The notes under the pieces: generated by a model | What the model was told of the DNA's origin: nothing | What the model saw: only the letters and a program-made list of their open reading frames with translations | Database searches by the model: none | Shown: in pieces, positions 24,736 to 33,122 of the stretch | Layout: every line of letters starts with the position of its first letter | Numbering within the stretch: the stretch's first letter is position 1 | Program-made: the position numbers and the translations under genes | NCBI GenBank assembly: GCA_018666235.1 | Contig: JABJAB010000044.1 | Coordinates: forward strand, 1 to 64,000 | DNA length: 64,000 bases | From: Ilumatobacter sp. | Lineage (GTDB): Bacteria; Actinomycetota; Acidimicrobiia; Acidimicrobiales; Ilumatobacteraceae | Reading direction: 5' to 3'

Positions 24736-25401
24736 ATGATCAGTCGGTCAGCGCCGCTCCTCATCATCCTCGCCCTCGCCGCCTGCGCCTCCGGATCCGA
24801 AGACGCTGGCTCCACAACAGCAGGCACTGCCGTCTCCGTCATCACCCCCGCCCCCGATCCGCCCGACACAACGACTACGACAACCACCACCAGCACCACC
24901 CCTCCGACACCCACCACAACCCAAGCCCCGACCACCACCCTCGAGCCCATCACCCAAATCGAAGCCGCCGTCAAGCAGGCATACCTAGATCTTGATGCTG
25001 CGTACCTTGCGGCGGCCGGAGACCCAGCGAACAGGGAGTTACGCGAGGCCTACCGGGCTGCCTATGCACCAGACAGCTTCGAGGGACAAGCAAGTTTCCT
25101 TGACGAACTGCTCACCAACGGGACCCGATTGCGAATCAACCCCGACGTGCCGCGATCAGTTTCGTTTCCATCGCCAATCGATCCTCTATCTGCAAGCGAA
25201 ATCGCGATCGAGATTTGTGAGGTTGACAGCGACGTGATCTACATTCCGGCCACCGATACCCAGCCTGAGGTGATCATCGACGATCGAGTCGTCACCCGCC
25301 TCGCCCGATCGGTATTCGTGCAGCGGGCCGAACGATGGGTGCTTGAAAGCGGCGAGCTTCTCGATCGGTGGGAGGGCCACGAGGACTCATGCGGCCTTTA
25401 G
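24736..25401 (+). CDS. Lipoprotein with Thr/Pro linker
   Basis: A 221-residue lipoprotein. MISRSAPLLIILALAAC is a signal with the lipobox LAAC. It is followed by a Thr/Pro-rich linker of about 40 residues (PPDTTTTTTTTSTTPPTPTTT) and a helical-then-beta domain with AAVKQAYLDLDAAYLAAAGDP and SEIAIEICEVDSDVIYI. The mature domain resembles the 'nuclear transport factor 2'-like secreted domains in layout, but I cannot confirm this. The 3' end overlaps the next gene by 13 nt. Confidence 0.75.
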   Translation: MISRSAPLLIILALAACASGSEDAGSTTAGTAVSVITPAPDPPDTTTTTTTTSTTPPTPTTTQAPTTTLEPITQIEAAVKQAYLDLDAAYLAAAGDPANRELREAYRAAYAPDSFEGQASFLDELLTNGTRLRINPDVPRSVSFPSPIDPLSASEIAIEICEVDSDVIYIPATDTQPEVIIDDRVVTRLARSVFVQRAERWVLESGELLDRWEGHEDSCGL

Positions 25402-26300
25402 CAGCTCTTCTCACGCTGCTGATCGCTGCCGCGCCGGGGACCCTCAGCGCAGCTGGAAGTGACGACAAGGTCGCACCAACCACCAACGAAGACACTGGTG
25501 ACGTGGGGGTTCGGGTGGTGTCTGGGGTGGTGTACACGCCGGGTGGCGGGAGCGGGCCCAAGTGCTCGTGGAATCGTTACGACCAGGGCGATTGGGAGGC
25601 AGCCATCGGCACTCCCCCGCCACCGCCTCGCGACTACGACATCCCCGACGAGGAACTCACCCCCGAAGAACTCGCCGCCCGCAACGCCGAACGCGAGCAA
25701 GACGCCCGACGCGAGATCGAACGTCGGTCACGCACCTAGGTCACCGCATTCAACGGCGAACCGCACCATGTTTATGACGTCCGCTGCGCCGGTTTCAGCG
25801 GCAACCTCCGCCTCGTCCCCGCCAACCTCGACGCCGATGACCTCCTCCCCGGCCTCATCGCCGCCGCCCAAAGCCGCATCGAGCTCCCCGTCCCGAACGT
25901 CTCACCCCAACTCGACCTCGGCGGCTATGTCAATCTCGGCATGTGGCTCGCCGTCGAGCCCGCCACCTTCGCACCGCTGACCGCCGAAGCCGGCCCCGTG
26001 TGGGCAACCCTTACCGCACAGCACGACAGCATCACCTTCGATTTTGGCAACGGCGACACCCGCAGCTGCGCCGGCTTCGGGACCCCAATCGTCGACACGA
26101 ACACACTCGACGAGGGCCCCTGCGGCTACACCTATCGCCAGTCGAGCCCCGACGACGCCCCCTACTCCGTCGGCGTCACCACCACGTGGAGCATCAGTTA
26201 CACCAGCTCCAGCGGCTCGGGTTCGCTCGACCCGTTCAATCGCACCGCCAACTTCGACCACGACGTCGACGAGATCCAAACCATCGGCCGCGAAAACTGA
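25389..26300 (+). pseudogene. Secreted protein gene interrupted by an in-frame amber codon
   Basis: One continuous frame runs from ATG 25389 to the stop at 26300, apart from a single TAG at 25737-25739. Before it there is a signal peptide (MRPLAALLTLLIAAAPGTLSA), a short linker and the acidic helix DEELTPEELAARNAEREQDAR. After it come VTAFNGEPHHVYDVRCAGF, a Cys-containing beta-domain, GNGDTRSCAGFGTPI and SDPFNRTANFD. The halves share frame and codon use, and no start codon follows the TAG for about 200 bp. This suggests one TGG-to-TAG change in a former 303-residue secreted protein. Sequencing error or readthrough are alternatives. No named family. Confidence 0.75.
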
Positions 26301-26313
26301 CCTCGAGGCGTCA

Positions 26314-26360
26314 ATCTCGGGCAGCAGCGCCCAGCATTCCGCCCCGCAGCGCGCCGAGAT
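26314..26360 (+). repeat. 47-bp dispersed palindromic repeat, copy 5
   Basis: It begins ATCTCGG, has core GCCCAGCATTCCGCCCCGC, and ends GCGCCGAGAT. It lies 13 bp after the broken secreted-protein gene. Confidence 0.75.
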
Positions 26361-26520
26361 CGACAAGGAGAAAGCGATCACCGCCAGCGCGTTCAGAAGG
26401 ACGTGGCATCACCACTCGTTTGGGTCCAGACGCGACAAAGCGCCCGTCACATCGCCAGTGGCGAGCGAGCGAGCGCTCAGAAGTGCTGCAAAGCAGCGAG
26501 ATTCGTGGTGGGTGGCGCGG

Positions 26521-26604
26521 TCAGCGACCCATGTTCGGCCGCTTGCCGTGGTTCGCCTTGGAACGACGGAGGCGGGCCTTGCGCTTGCTGGTCTTCTTCG
26601 ACAT
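26521..26604 (-). CDS. 50S ribosomal protein bL37
   Basis: A 27-residue, extremely basic peptide. It begins MSKKTSKRKARLRRSKANHG and ends KRPNMGR. The C-terminal SKANHGKRPN is the same as in the 24-residue bL37 found in mycobacterial 50S subunits, where the peptide lies in rRNA near the peptidyl-transferase region. The N-terminal half keeps the Arg/Lys-rich pattern but is three residues longer. It is too short for ordinary gene finders. It lies alone between the broken secreted-protein gene and the glyoxalase-like gene. Confidence 0.85.
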   Translation of the reverse strand: MSKKTSKRKARLRRSKANHGKRPNMGR

Positions 26605-26674
26605 AGGGCTGCCATGCTACGGCTCGCGCGGCCGACCCCCAACCGCCATGCAGCTGAACGGGCAACGTCGCAGG

Positions 26675-27310
26675 TCAGCGAGTGTCGCGCGTCATCAATG
26701 CAACGGCGGTTCCCAGGCCCACTTCGGACCGAATCGTGGCAATCCGCCGCCCTGGCTGCACCGCGTCCTTCGGCTCGCTCACCCGTTCCGGTCCAAGCAG
26801 CGCACACGCAGCGTCGAGGTCATCGACGTTGATCACGAGCCCCCAGAACTCCGCCGCGCCACGGTCGTAGTCCGGGTGCTCCACGATCTCGACAATCAGG
26901 CCACCGCGCCCGATCCGATGGAACCCCTGGGTAATCGTTCCGAGCTCACGGGTGCGCTTCAGTGCACATCCGGTTGCGTCAGCAACCGCGCCCGACACCG
27001 TCTCCAGACTGCTTGTCATGATCACGACATGATCGAGTTCGGCCGCTCCCAGCGCGTGGTCGGCAAACGACGGCGGTGCCGGGTCAACCACGTCGACGGG
27101 CAGCCCAGCGATCATCGCCACCGGATCGATCCCGCTCAATCCCCAGCCCACAATGCCGGCGTCGTCAGCGCCGGTTGACTCAGCGATCTTGAGACCTGTG
27201 CCAAACAGTGGGATCAATCCATCGCCGCCCACGGTCAAGCCAATCGAGCGCCACGTTTCCGGGTCGCCTGCAACTGTCAACCACTCAACTCTGGCCTCGT
27301 TCGTTGTCAC
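26675..27310 (-). CDS. Glyoxalase/VOC-like protein
   Basis: A 211-residue protein with a vicinal-oxygen-chelate-like second half. ELDHVVIMTSSLETVSGAVADATG begins a beta-alpha-beta-beta-beta unit, VEIVEHPDYDRGAAEFWGLVINVDDLDAACALLG begins another, and a C-terminal TAVALMT ends the barrel. The first 90 residues are a less conserved half with the same length. A metal site of the H/E/H/E kind is only partly visible, so the enzyme class (dioxygenase, isomerase or antibiotic-binding) cannot be given. I chose GTG 27310. Confidence 0.7.
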   Translation of the reverse strand: MTTNEARVEWLTVAGDPETWRSIGLTVGGDGLIPLFGTGLKIAESTGADDAGIVGWGLSGIDPVAMIAGLPVDVVDPAPPSFADHALGAAELDHVVIMTSSLETVSGAVADATGCALKRTRELGTITQGFHRIGRGGLIVEIVEHPDYDRGAAEFWGLVINVDDLDAACALLGPERVSEPKDAVQPGRRIATIRSEVGLGTAVALMTRDTR

Positions 27311-27409
27311 CGAGCCATCCTGGCACCTCGCCGCGAGCACTGACTGACCGAACAGCGTGATCCGCCTCCCGAGAACCAAGCCGGGCTCACCACGCGACCG
27401 ACGTCAGAG

Positions 27410-28435
27410 TCAGGCGGCTGCTGACTGACGTGTCCACGCCAGCAGGTCGTCGACCGGCAACGTGTTGATGATCCGATCAATCGGCACGTTGCGTTCGGCT
27501 GCGCGGTCGCACCCGAGCGGCTGCCACTCGAGTTGGCCCGTTGCATGCGCATCGGAGTCGATCGAGAACCAGCAGCCGTACTCGATGGCAAGGTCAATGA
27601 GTTCTCGAGGCGGATCGAGCCGCTCGGGCCGACAGTTGATCTCGACAGCAGTGTTGAACTGCGCGCAGGCGGCAAACACGTAGTCCGCATCGAAGTCACT
27701 CGGCGGACGCTTGCCGATCATGCGACCAGTGCAGTGGCCGAGGATGTCGACATGGGGCGAAGCAACCGCCAGCAACATGCGCTCCGTCATCTGCGCCTTG
27801 TCCATGCGCAGCTTGGAGTGCACGCTCGCAACCACCACGTCGAGCCGCTCGAGCATGTCGTCACTGAGGTCAAGTGACCCATCGACCAGGATGTCGACCT
27901 CCATGCCCGACAGAACTCGGAAGTCATGGCCTGCTTCGGTGATCGCCGCGTTCAGATCGGCGATCTGGTCGAGTTGCTCGCTCAGCCGCTCCTCGTTGAG
28001 TCCGTGCGCAATGGTGAGCCGGGCCGAGTGATCGGTCTGCACCATGTACTCGTGACCGATCGCCATGGCTGTGGCCGCCATCGCTTCAACCGGCGCACCC
28101 CCGTCGCTCCACGTCGAGTGCAGGTGGCAGTCGCCACGCAGCGCGTCCCGATACACCTGCCCCTCGGGAGTGATCGCAACCGTTGATTCAGCCTCGATCT
28201 TGCGAAGGTACGTCGATTCGCGTCCTTCGATGGCATCGGCAATCACCGCCGCCGTTGACTTGCCGATTCCGTCAAGTTCCTGGAGCGTGTCGTTCTGAAC
28301 CCTGGCCTCGATCTCATCGGCAGGCGTCGTCCGCACCACATCAAGGGCTCTGCCGAATGCCTTGGCTTTGAAGCCCTTTTCATGTGCACGGTCGAGGCAG
28401 TGAATCACGCGCAACAGTGCGGCCTCGGGCGTCAT
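27410..28435 (-). CDS. PHP-domain phosphoesterase with helix-hairpin-helix region
   Basis: A 341-residue protein. The N-terminal half has a helix-hairpin-helix DNA-contact motif (QELDGIGKSTAAVIADAIEG). A PHP metallo-phosphoesterase domain follows, with GDCHLHSTWSDGG (two metal His), QTDHS, GMEVDIL and DSDAHATGQL near the end. This is the arrangement of the C-terminal part of PolX-type proteins without the polymerase domain, and stand-alone actinobacterial versions of this length are common. It may be a DNA-end-processing or histidinol-phosphatase-like enzyme. ATG 28435 is the first start before similarity begins. Confidence 0.85.
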   Translation of the reverse strand: MTPEAALLRVIHCLDRAHEKGFKAKAFGRALDVVRTTPADEIEARVQNDTLQELDGIGKSTAAVIADAIEGRESTYLRKIEAESTVAITPEGQVYRDALRGDCHLHSTWSDGGAPVEAMAATAMAIGHEYMVQTDHSARLTIAHGLNEERLSEQLDQIADLNAAITEAGHDFRVLSGMEVDILVDGSLDLSDDMLERLDVVVASVHSKLRMDKAQMTERMLLAVASPHVDILGHCTGRMIGKRPPSDFDADYVFAACAQFNTAVEINCRPERLDPPRELIDLAIEYGCWFSIDSDAHATGQLEWQPLGCDRAAERNVPIDRIINTLPVDDLLAWTRQSAAA

Positions 28436-28502
28436 GGGTCGAATCGTAACGCTCTCCCACTGCCAGGCCCCGTGCGAAGGGCGGGGCGCCTGCCTGCCGG
28501 CG

Positions 28503-28550
28503 AACTGGGCGCGATCTCCCGCGGAATGCTGGGTTTCGGGCGCCGAGGTT
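28503..28550 (-). repeat. 47-bp dispersed palindromic repeat, copy 6 (inverted)
   Basis: The core reads CGGAATGCTGGG, the reverse complement of the other copies, between arms AACT-GGGCGCG and GGCGCCGAGGTT. It is 48 bp long. It lies in the divergent gap between the PHP gene and a lipoprotein gene. Confidence 0.65.
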
Positions 28551-28610
28551 GCTGGTGGGTCAAGTCGAAGCGACGATTCTGGACGGCGTCGCAGCGATAC
28601 CGTCCCGACG

Positions 28611-29540
28611 GTGAGACGATTCGGAACGGCCCTGCTCATCGGGGTGATTGCCCTGAGCGCGTGCTCCGACGATCCGCCTGACTTCGAGGTGGCCGATCCC
28701 ATCGGCAACGCCGAGCCCGGTGATGTGATCGCGCTCCGAGCAAACGGCGGCGCCGTCGAATACGTCAGCCGCCGCACCGGAGAGATCCGCTCGTTCGACA
28801 CCGCTACCGATGCAACCCAGATCCTGGCGACGATTGGCGTGAGCACAGACGGCGAGCAACGCGGCCTGCTCGGTCACACCGTCATCGACGATCGACGATT
28901 TGCTGCGTGGACGGATCCGGACACATTCGACCTCGTCGTCGGCGAAGTCACGAGCGGCTCGGTCGATCGAATGATCTGGTCGGGAACCGGCACCCAATCG
29001 AAAGCCGTCGGTGGTCACCTCGACACGATCGACGGCAAGATCCTGCTCGGCATCGGATCCCTGACCGATTGGGCCAACGACCACGGGTCGGGCGCCATGG
29101 TCACTCTCGACCCCGATGGCAACGAGGGCCAAAGCCCCGTCGTCCTCAGTGACGGCTGGAACAACCCCTTCGCATTCACGGTGCTCGATGACGGAACAAT
29201 CTGGGTAGCCGACAACGCTCCCGACGGTTCCGACCTCCCCGTCGCCGAGCGCGACGGAGAACGCATCGCCACCACCGACGCCACCGGACCAAGCCTCCTT
29301 GAACCGCCTCCCCAGCGGGCCCCGTCCGCCATCGTTGAACTGCCCGACGGCCGACTCGGCGTCTGCGGATTCCTCGACAACGAGATGCGCTCCTACTCCC
29401 TCACCGACGACGGCAACCTCGAACGGGCAGGCACGATCGGCCCCTGCCTCACCGGCGCCGCCGTGCTGGCCGACGGCACCATCGTCACCGCCTCAACCAA
29501 TGACGACGGCGACGCCGCGCTCCTGATCCGTACGCCGTAA
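28611..29540 (+). CDS. Lipoprotein, probable beta-propeller
   Basis: A 309-residue lipoprotein. Its signal RRFGTALLIGVIALSAC has a lipobox at LSAC, so it is membrane-anchored outside. The mature protein is a series of short beta-strand repeats with conserved loops, such as GHLDTIDGKILLGIGSLTDW, DGTIWVADNAPDGSD and LADGTIVTASTNDDG. The pattern suggests a beta-propeller of the SMP-30/NHL or sorbosone dehydrogenase type, but no catalytic residues can be assigned. The start is GTG 28611. A 47-bp repeat lies on each side of the gene. Confidence 0.7.
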   Translation: MRRFGTALLIGVIALSACSDDPPDFEVADPIGNAEPGDVIALRANGGAVEYVSRRTGEIRSFDTATDATQILATIGVSTDGEQRGLLGHTVIDDRRFAAWTDPDTFDLVVGEVTSGSVDRMIWSGTGTQSKAVGGHLDTIDGKILLGIGSLTDWANDHGSGAMVTLDPDGNEGQSPVVLSDGWNNPFAFTVLDDGTIWVADNAPDGSDLPVAERDGERIATTDATGPSLLEPPPQRAPSAIVELPDGRLGVCGFLDNEMRSYSLTDDGNLERAGTIGPCLTGAAVLADGTIVTASTNDDGDAALLIRTP

Positions 29541-29542
29541 GG

Positions 29543-29589
29543 AACTCGGCGCGGCCTGCCCGACAATCCGCCGCACAGCGCGCCGAGTT
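29543..29589 (+). repeat. 47-bp dispersed palindromic repeat, copy 7
   Basis: The terminal arms AACTCGGCGCG and CGCGCCGAGTT are a perfect 11-bp inverted repeat, the best-preserved of all the copies. The core is GCCCGACAATCCGCCGC. It lies 2 bp after the lipoprotein stop. Confidence 0.85.
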
Positions 29590-29634
29590 CGCCGCTGATT
29601 CCGTCGACCCGTCCACGACGCCCACTGTCGGGGC

Positions 29635-30549
29635 ATGCGGCTCTCCGATTTCGACCGATGGGCGCAGGAGCACCACGGCCTTCTGACCCTCCGCGCGTCC
29701 GGGCTGACGAACGACGCATGGCACCGCGCGCTGCGCTCCGGCACCCTCATCGGAGTCCACCGCCACGTTGCGCGTCTCCCTGGCACTCGGCGCGACCTCT
29801 TCCAGCGAATTCATGCCGGCGTGCTCGCGGCAGGCGAGGGCGCCATGGCATCGCACCACTCGGCCGCGGTGCTCTGGAAGCTCGTGGAACCAGACGGCGA
29901 CCTGGTCCACATCCTCACCAGCCGCGACAGCCGGCCCGCCCTCGACGGTGTGGCCATCCATCGCCCGACCGATCGACAACGGCTCCAACCACAGCGACGA
30001 CACAACATCCGTTGCACCGACCCACTCCGGACACTGTGCGACCTCGGCACCGACCGGCCCGAGCTGATGCAGTCCGCTGTCGGGGCCGCACTCGGCGCTC
30101 GCCTCGTCAGCATCGACGCCCTCACCGCCACCGCCGTCGCCCACAGTCGGCGGGGACGGCCCGGCACCGCCGCCCTTCGCTCAGCAATCGATGCCTGGGC
30201 GGTCGACCACCGGCCCGCAGACTCCGTCCTCGAGCTCATCTTCACCGACCTCGTCCGACGGCATCATCTTCCGCCAGTCGCGTTCCACGAACGGATCCGA
30301 GGATGGGAGGTCGACTTTCGATTCGTCGACACACCGGTGATCGTTGAGTGCGATGGGTGGACGACGCACGGTCTCGACCGGGATCAGTTCGAACGGGATC
30401 GTCGCAAGGACAGCGACCTCGCAATCGCCGGATGGCAGGTCCTCCGATTCACGTACCGAGCGATCGTCAACGAGCCGGCCGACACGGCGTTGCGCATTCG
30501 GCGAGCACTCCAACGATGGCAGCATCTCGCGGTGCCTGACTCAGCGTGA
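29635..30549 (+). CDS. AbiEi-like N-terminal domain fused to DUF559 nuclease-like domain
   Basis: A 304-residue protein. Residues 1-90 have the winged-helix-like pattern of the AbiEi antitoxin family (LTLRASGLTNDAWHRALRSGTLIGVHRHVARL). The end has the DUF559/Vsr-like restriction-endonuclease fold: WEVDFRFVDTPVIVECDGWTTHG with D/E-x-D/E, and DLAIAGWQVLRFTYRAIVNEP. Many actinobacteria encode several such stand-alone proteins. Despite the family name no AbiEii toxin partner is adjacent, so a defence role is not supported here. The nuclease core looks complete. Confidence 0.75.
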   Translation: MRLSDFDRWAQEHHGLLTLRASGLTNDAWHRALRSGTLIGVHRHVARLPGTRRDLFQRIHAGVLAAGEGAMASHHSAAVLWKLVEPDGDLVHILTSRDSRPALDGVAIHRPTDRQRLQPQRRHNIRCTDPLRTLCDLGTDRPELMQSAVGAALGARLVSIDALTATAVAHSRRGRPGTAALRSAIDAWAVDHRPADSVLELIFTDLVRRHHLPPVAFHERIRGWEVDFRFVDTPVIVECDGWTTHGLDRDQFERDRRKDSDLAIAGWQVLRFTYRAIVNEPADTALRIRRALQRWQHLAVPDSA

Positions 30550-30568
30550 CCGCGCGACAGCCGACGGG

Positions 30569-30615
30569 ATCTGGGGTTGCGCTGCCCCGGAAAGCGCTGC
30601 TGCACGCGCCGAGAA
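30569..30615 (-). repeat. 47-bp dispersed palindromic repeat, degenerate copy 8
   Basis: It begins ATCTGGGG and ends GCGCCGAGAA, exactly 47 bp, with CGGAA.GC at the position where inverted copies have CGGAATGC. It is strongly diverged, so membership is uncertain. The rest of the 221-bp gap up to 30770 holds no gene I can support. Confidence 0.4.
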
Positions 30616-30770
30616 CGATGCGCTCCCTGATTCAGCCATGGAATGGTCGATCACATCACCGTCTCGCCTCTCTGAGGCGATGTGCTGTGCCGGTGCGGTG
30701 TGGTGAAACAGTGGTGTTGCCCTGTCGTGCACTGCGACGGCGGCCGATCCTCACCGCGGGAGACAACATC

Positions 30771-31970
30771 GTGTCCAATTCAGGGTCTCCAGACCACACC
30801 GACCGCCCCAGCGGCCCGGGAGGCGTTTTCGGCCGGATCGTCGGCTCGGTCGTCTCGCCAATCGTCGGCAACATCGATCTCGACGAAGTCATCGATCAGA
30901 TCGATGTCAACGAGGCAATCGACCGCGTCGACGTCAACCAGCTGGTCGACCGGATCGACGTCGATCGCCTGGTGGAGCGAATCGACCTCGACGAGGTGGT
31001 CGCACGGGTCGATCTCAATCGAGCCATCGAGGGCGTCGACGTCAATCAACTGCTCGATCGCATCGACCCCGATCAACTGCTGGACCGGATCGACGCCGAC
31101 GGGCTGCTCGACCGGATCGACCCTGACCGACTGCTCGACCGGATCGACCCTGACCGGCTCCTCGACCGCGTCGATCCCGACCGACTGCTCGACCGCGTCG
31201 ACCCTGACCGACTGCTCGAGCGCGTCGACGTCAACCAACTCGTCGCCCGGACCGAGCTCGGCGAAATCATCGCTCGCTCGACAACCGGAGTCTTCTCAGA
31301 GTTGCTCGACGTGGCCCGAACGCAAGTGATCATTACCGACCAAGTCGCCCAGGGGGTTCCCGCCCGAATGCTGGGCCGACCGGCTCGGCAACTACCCCCG
31401 CATCCCGGCGGCTCGGAAGAGCCAGCAGGTTCGGCGGATCTGTCGCCAACGGATCGAGCCGTGCAAATGCAGGGCCGCTTCGCCGGATCGGTATCACGAT
31501 TCCTGCCATTCCTCGCCGACCAGTTCGTCATCGGCGTGTTCTTCGCCATCGGGGCACTGCTTGTGCAATCAGCGATCCGGGTGGTCTTCCAAACATCGTT
31601 CGACATCGAAGATTCCGGTGCCGTGATGGTCATCGCGTTTGTGCTGTGGGCGTTCCTCTACACAGCAGGTTCACTCGCCGCAACGGGACGCACCATCGGC
31701 AAGGCGATACTCGGGTTGATGGCCGTCAGATCGGACGGCTCAAAGCTCGACGCCCGCCATGCCGCGCTCCGGACACTCATGTTTCCGCTCAGCTTCGTGC
31801 TGTTCGGCATCGGGTTCTTGATTGGGCTGGTCCGCCGTGATCGCCGCGAACTCCATGACCTCATCGCAGACACCGCAATCGTCTACGCCTGGGATGCCGA
31901 CACGGCCCGACTGCGGCTCGAGGCCAGCACCCAGGGCGCGCACGCTGGCGCCGCCACGCTCAGACGTTGA
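30771..31970 (+). CDS. RDD-family membrane protein with 14 nonapeptide repeats
   Basis: A 399-residue protein. Residues 36-161 are 14 consecutive 9-residue units of the pattern D-x-[DN]-x-[LAV]-[LVI]-[DEA]-[RGQ]-[IVT], for example DVNQLVDRI and DPDRLLDRV. They would form a long amphipathic helical or solenoid rod. The C-terminal part is an RDD domain with three membrane segments (about 243-266, 283-302, 337-360) and the motif GRTIGKAILGL. RDD proteins are small membrane proteins, some tied to ion transport. GTG 30771 has GGGAG 8 nt upstream. It overlaps ychF by 11 nt tail to tail. Confidence 0.85.
   Translation: MSNSGSPDHTDRPSGPGGVFGRIVGSVVSPIVGNIDLDEVIDQIDVNEAIDRVDVNQLVDRIDVDRLVERIDLDEVVARVDLNRAIEGVDVNQLLDRIDPDQLLDRIDADGLLDRIDPDRLLDRIDPDRLLDRVDPDRLLDRVDPDRLLERVDVNQLVARTELGEIIARSTTGVFSELLDVARTQVIITDQVAQGVPARMLGRPARQLPPHPGGSEEPAGSADLSPTDRAVQMQGRFAGSVSRFLPFLADQFVIGVFFAIGALLVQSAIRVVFQTSFDIEDSGAVMVIAFVLWAFLYTAGSLAATGRTIGKAILGLMAVRSDGSKLDARHAALRTLMFPLSFVLFGIGFLIGLVRRDRRELHDLIADTAIVYAWDADTARLRLEASTQGAHAGAATLRR
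30876..31253 (+). repeat. 14 x 27-bp coding repeats
   Basis: In-frame tandem 27-bp units encode the nonapeptides of the RDD protein. The last four or five units (about 31110-31230) are nearly identical in DNA sequence (GACCGGATCGACCCTGACCG), which suggests recent unit gain. Confidence 0.85.
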
Positions 31971-33048
31971 AGCGGAACTCCATGACGTCGCCGTCTTGCG
32001 CGATGTAGTCCTTGCCTTCAACGCGCATCTTGCCGACGTCCTTGGCCGCGTTCCACGACCCCAGCTCGAGCAGCTCGTCCCACTGGATGACCTCGGCACG
32101 AATGAACCCGCGCTGGAAGTCGCCGTGGATTCGTCCGGCGCACACCGGCGCCGTCGAGCCCTCATGGAATGTCCAGGCACGAGACTCTTGTTCGCCAGTG
32201 GTCATGTAGGTCCGCAGACCGAGCAAGTGGTAGGCGCTGCGGACCATCCGGAACAGGGCACCCTCGCCGAGGCCGAATCCTTCCAGGATTTCGTTACGCT
32301 CGTCAGGGTCCTCGATGGCAGCGGCTTCGGCTTCCATCTGGATGCACATGCCGATTACTTCGACGTTGTCACCCGCGTTGTTGAACTCGTCGGAGATCAG
32401 CTTTTCCTTCTCCGGAATCGACTCGATGTCGTCCTCGCCGACGTTGACGACGACGAGCACTCGGCGATTGGTCAGCAGGAAGTACGGGGCGAGGAGCTCT
32501 TTGACATCGTCCTTCAACCCGGCCCGGTACAGCGGCAGACCCTCGGAAAGCTGGTCATAGGCAATCTGCAGCGCCTCGGTTTCAGCGACCATCGACTTGT
32601 CGAGCTTCGCAGCGCGCTGGGTCTGCTTGAGCCGCTTCTCGACCGTTTCCAGATCGGCCAGTGCCAACTCGATCTCGACGATGCGCAGGTGCTCGATCGG
32701 GTCCGACGGACCGACCACATCGTCATCTTCGAACGCACGCAACACGAAAACGATCGCATCGACTTCACGGATGTTGGCCAGGAACTTGTTGCCGAGACCC
32801 TCACCGGTGCTTGCACCTTCGACCAGGCCACCGATGTCGACGACCTCAACCTGAGCGTGAACCGTCTTCTTCGACTTCGACATCACGGAGAGTCGATCGA
32901 GACGCTCGTCAGGCACCATTGCGACCCCGATGTTCGGGTCCTTGGTGGCGAACGGATATGGCGCGGCAAGCGCGCCACCACCGGTCAGCGCGTTGTACAG
33001 CGAGCTCTTGCCCGCGTTCGGGAGTCCGACCAAACCAAAACGTTCCAT
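31960..33048 (-). CDS. ychF: Redox-regulated ATPase YchF
   Basis: A 362-residue YchF/Ola1 family P-loop NTPase. It opens MERFGLVGLPNAGKSSLYNAL (G1) and has VVDIGGLVEGASTGEGLGNKFL (switch II). The G4 is NVGE rather than NKxD, which is why this family prefers ATP. The C-terminal TGS domain has GRIHGDFQRGFIRAEVI. YchF binds ribosomes and responds to oxidative stress. The start at ATG 33048 removes a spurious extension. Confidence 0.96.
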   Translation of the reverse strand: MERFGLVGLPNAGKSSLYNALTGGGALAAPYPFATKDPNIGVAMVPDERLDRLSVMSKSKKTVHAQVEVVDIGGLVEGASTGEGLGNKFLANIREVDAIVFVLRAFEDDDVVGPSDPIEHLRIVEIELALADLETVEKRLKQTQRAAKLDKSMVAETEALQIAYDQLSEGLPLYRAGLKDDVKELLAPYFLLTNRRVLVVVNVGEDDIESIPEKEKLISDEFNNAGDNVEVIGMCIQMEAEAAAIEDPDERNEILEGFGLGEGALFRMVRSAYHLLGLRTYMTTGEQESRAWTFHEGSTAPVCAGRIHGDFQRGFIRAEVIQWDELLELGSWNAAKDVGKMRVEGKDYIAQDGDVMEFRFNV

Positions 33049-33122
33049 GCGGCGAGACACGCTAACGGCGGTCCGGCCCACCCGGCGGCCTCCCGGCCAA
33101 CGACGTCGCCCAATCGGCCGAA

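Noticed and set aside
29635..30549. Type IV toxin-antitoxin (AbiE) defence locus
   Set aside because: The protein has an AbiEi-like N-terminus but no AbiEii nucleotidyltransferase toxin is beside it, and its C-terminus is a DUF559 domain.
17068..30615. Reading the 47-bp repeats as a CRISPR array or tRNA fragments
   Set aside because: Copies are kilobases apart, in both orientations, with no regular spacers, and they do not fold as tRNA.
30550..30770. Possible gene between the DUF559 protein and the RDD protein
   Set aside because: The open frame is only the 5' extension of the RDD frame with an Arg/Pro-rich, unsupported translation; GTG 30771 has the better ribosome-binding site.
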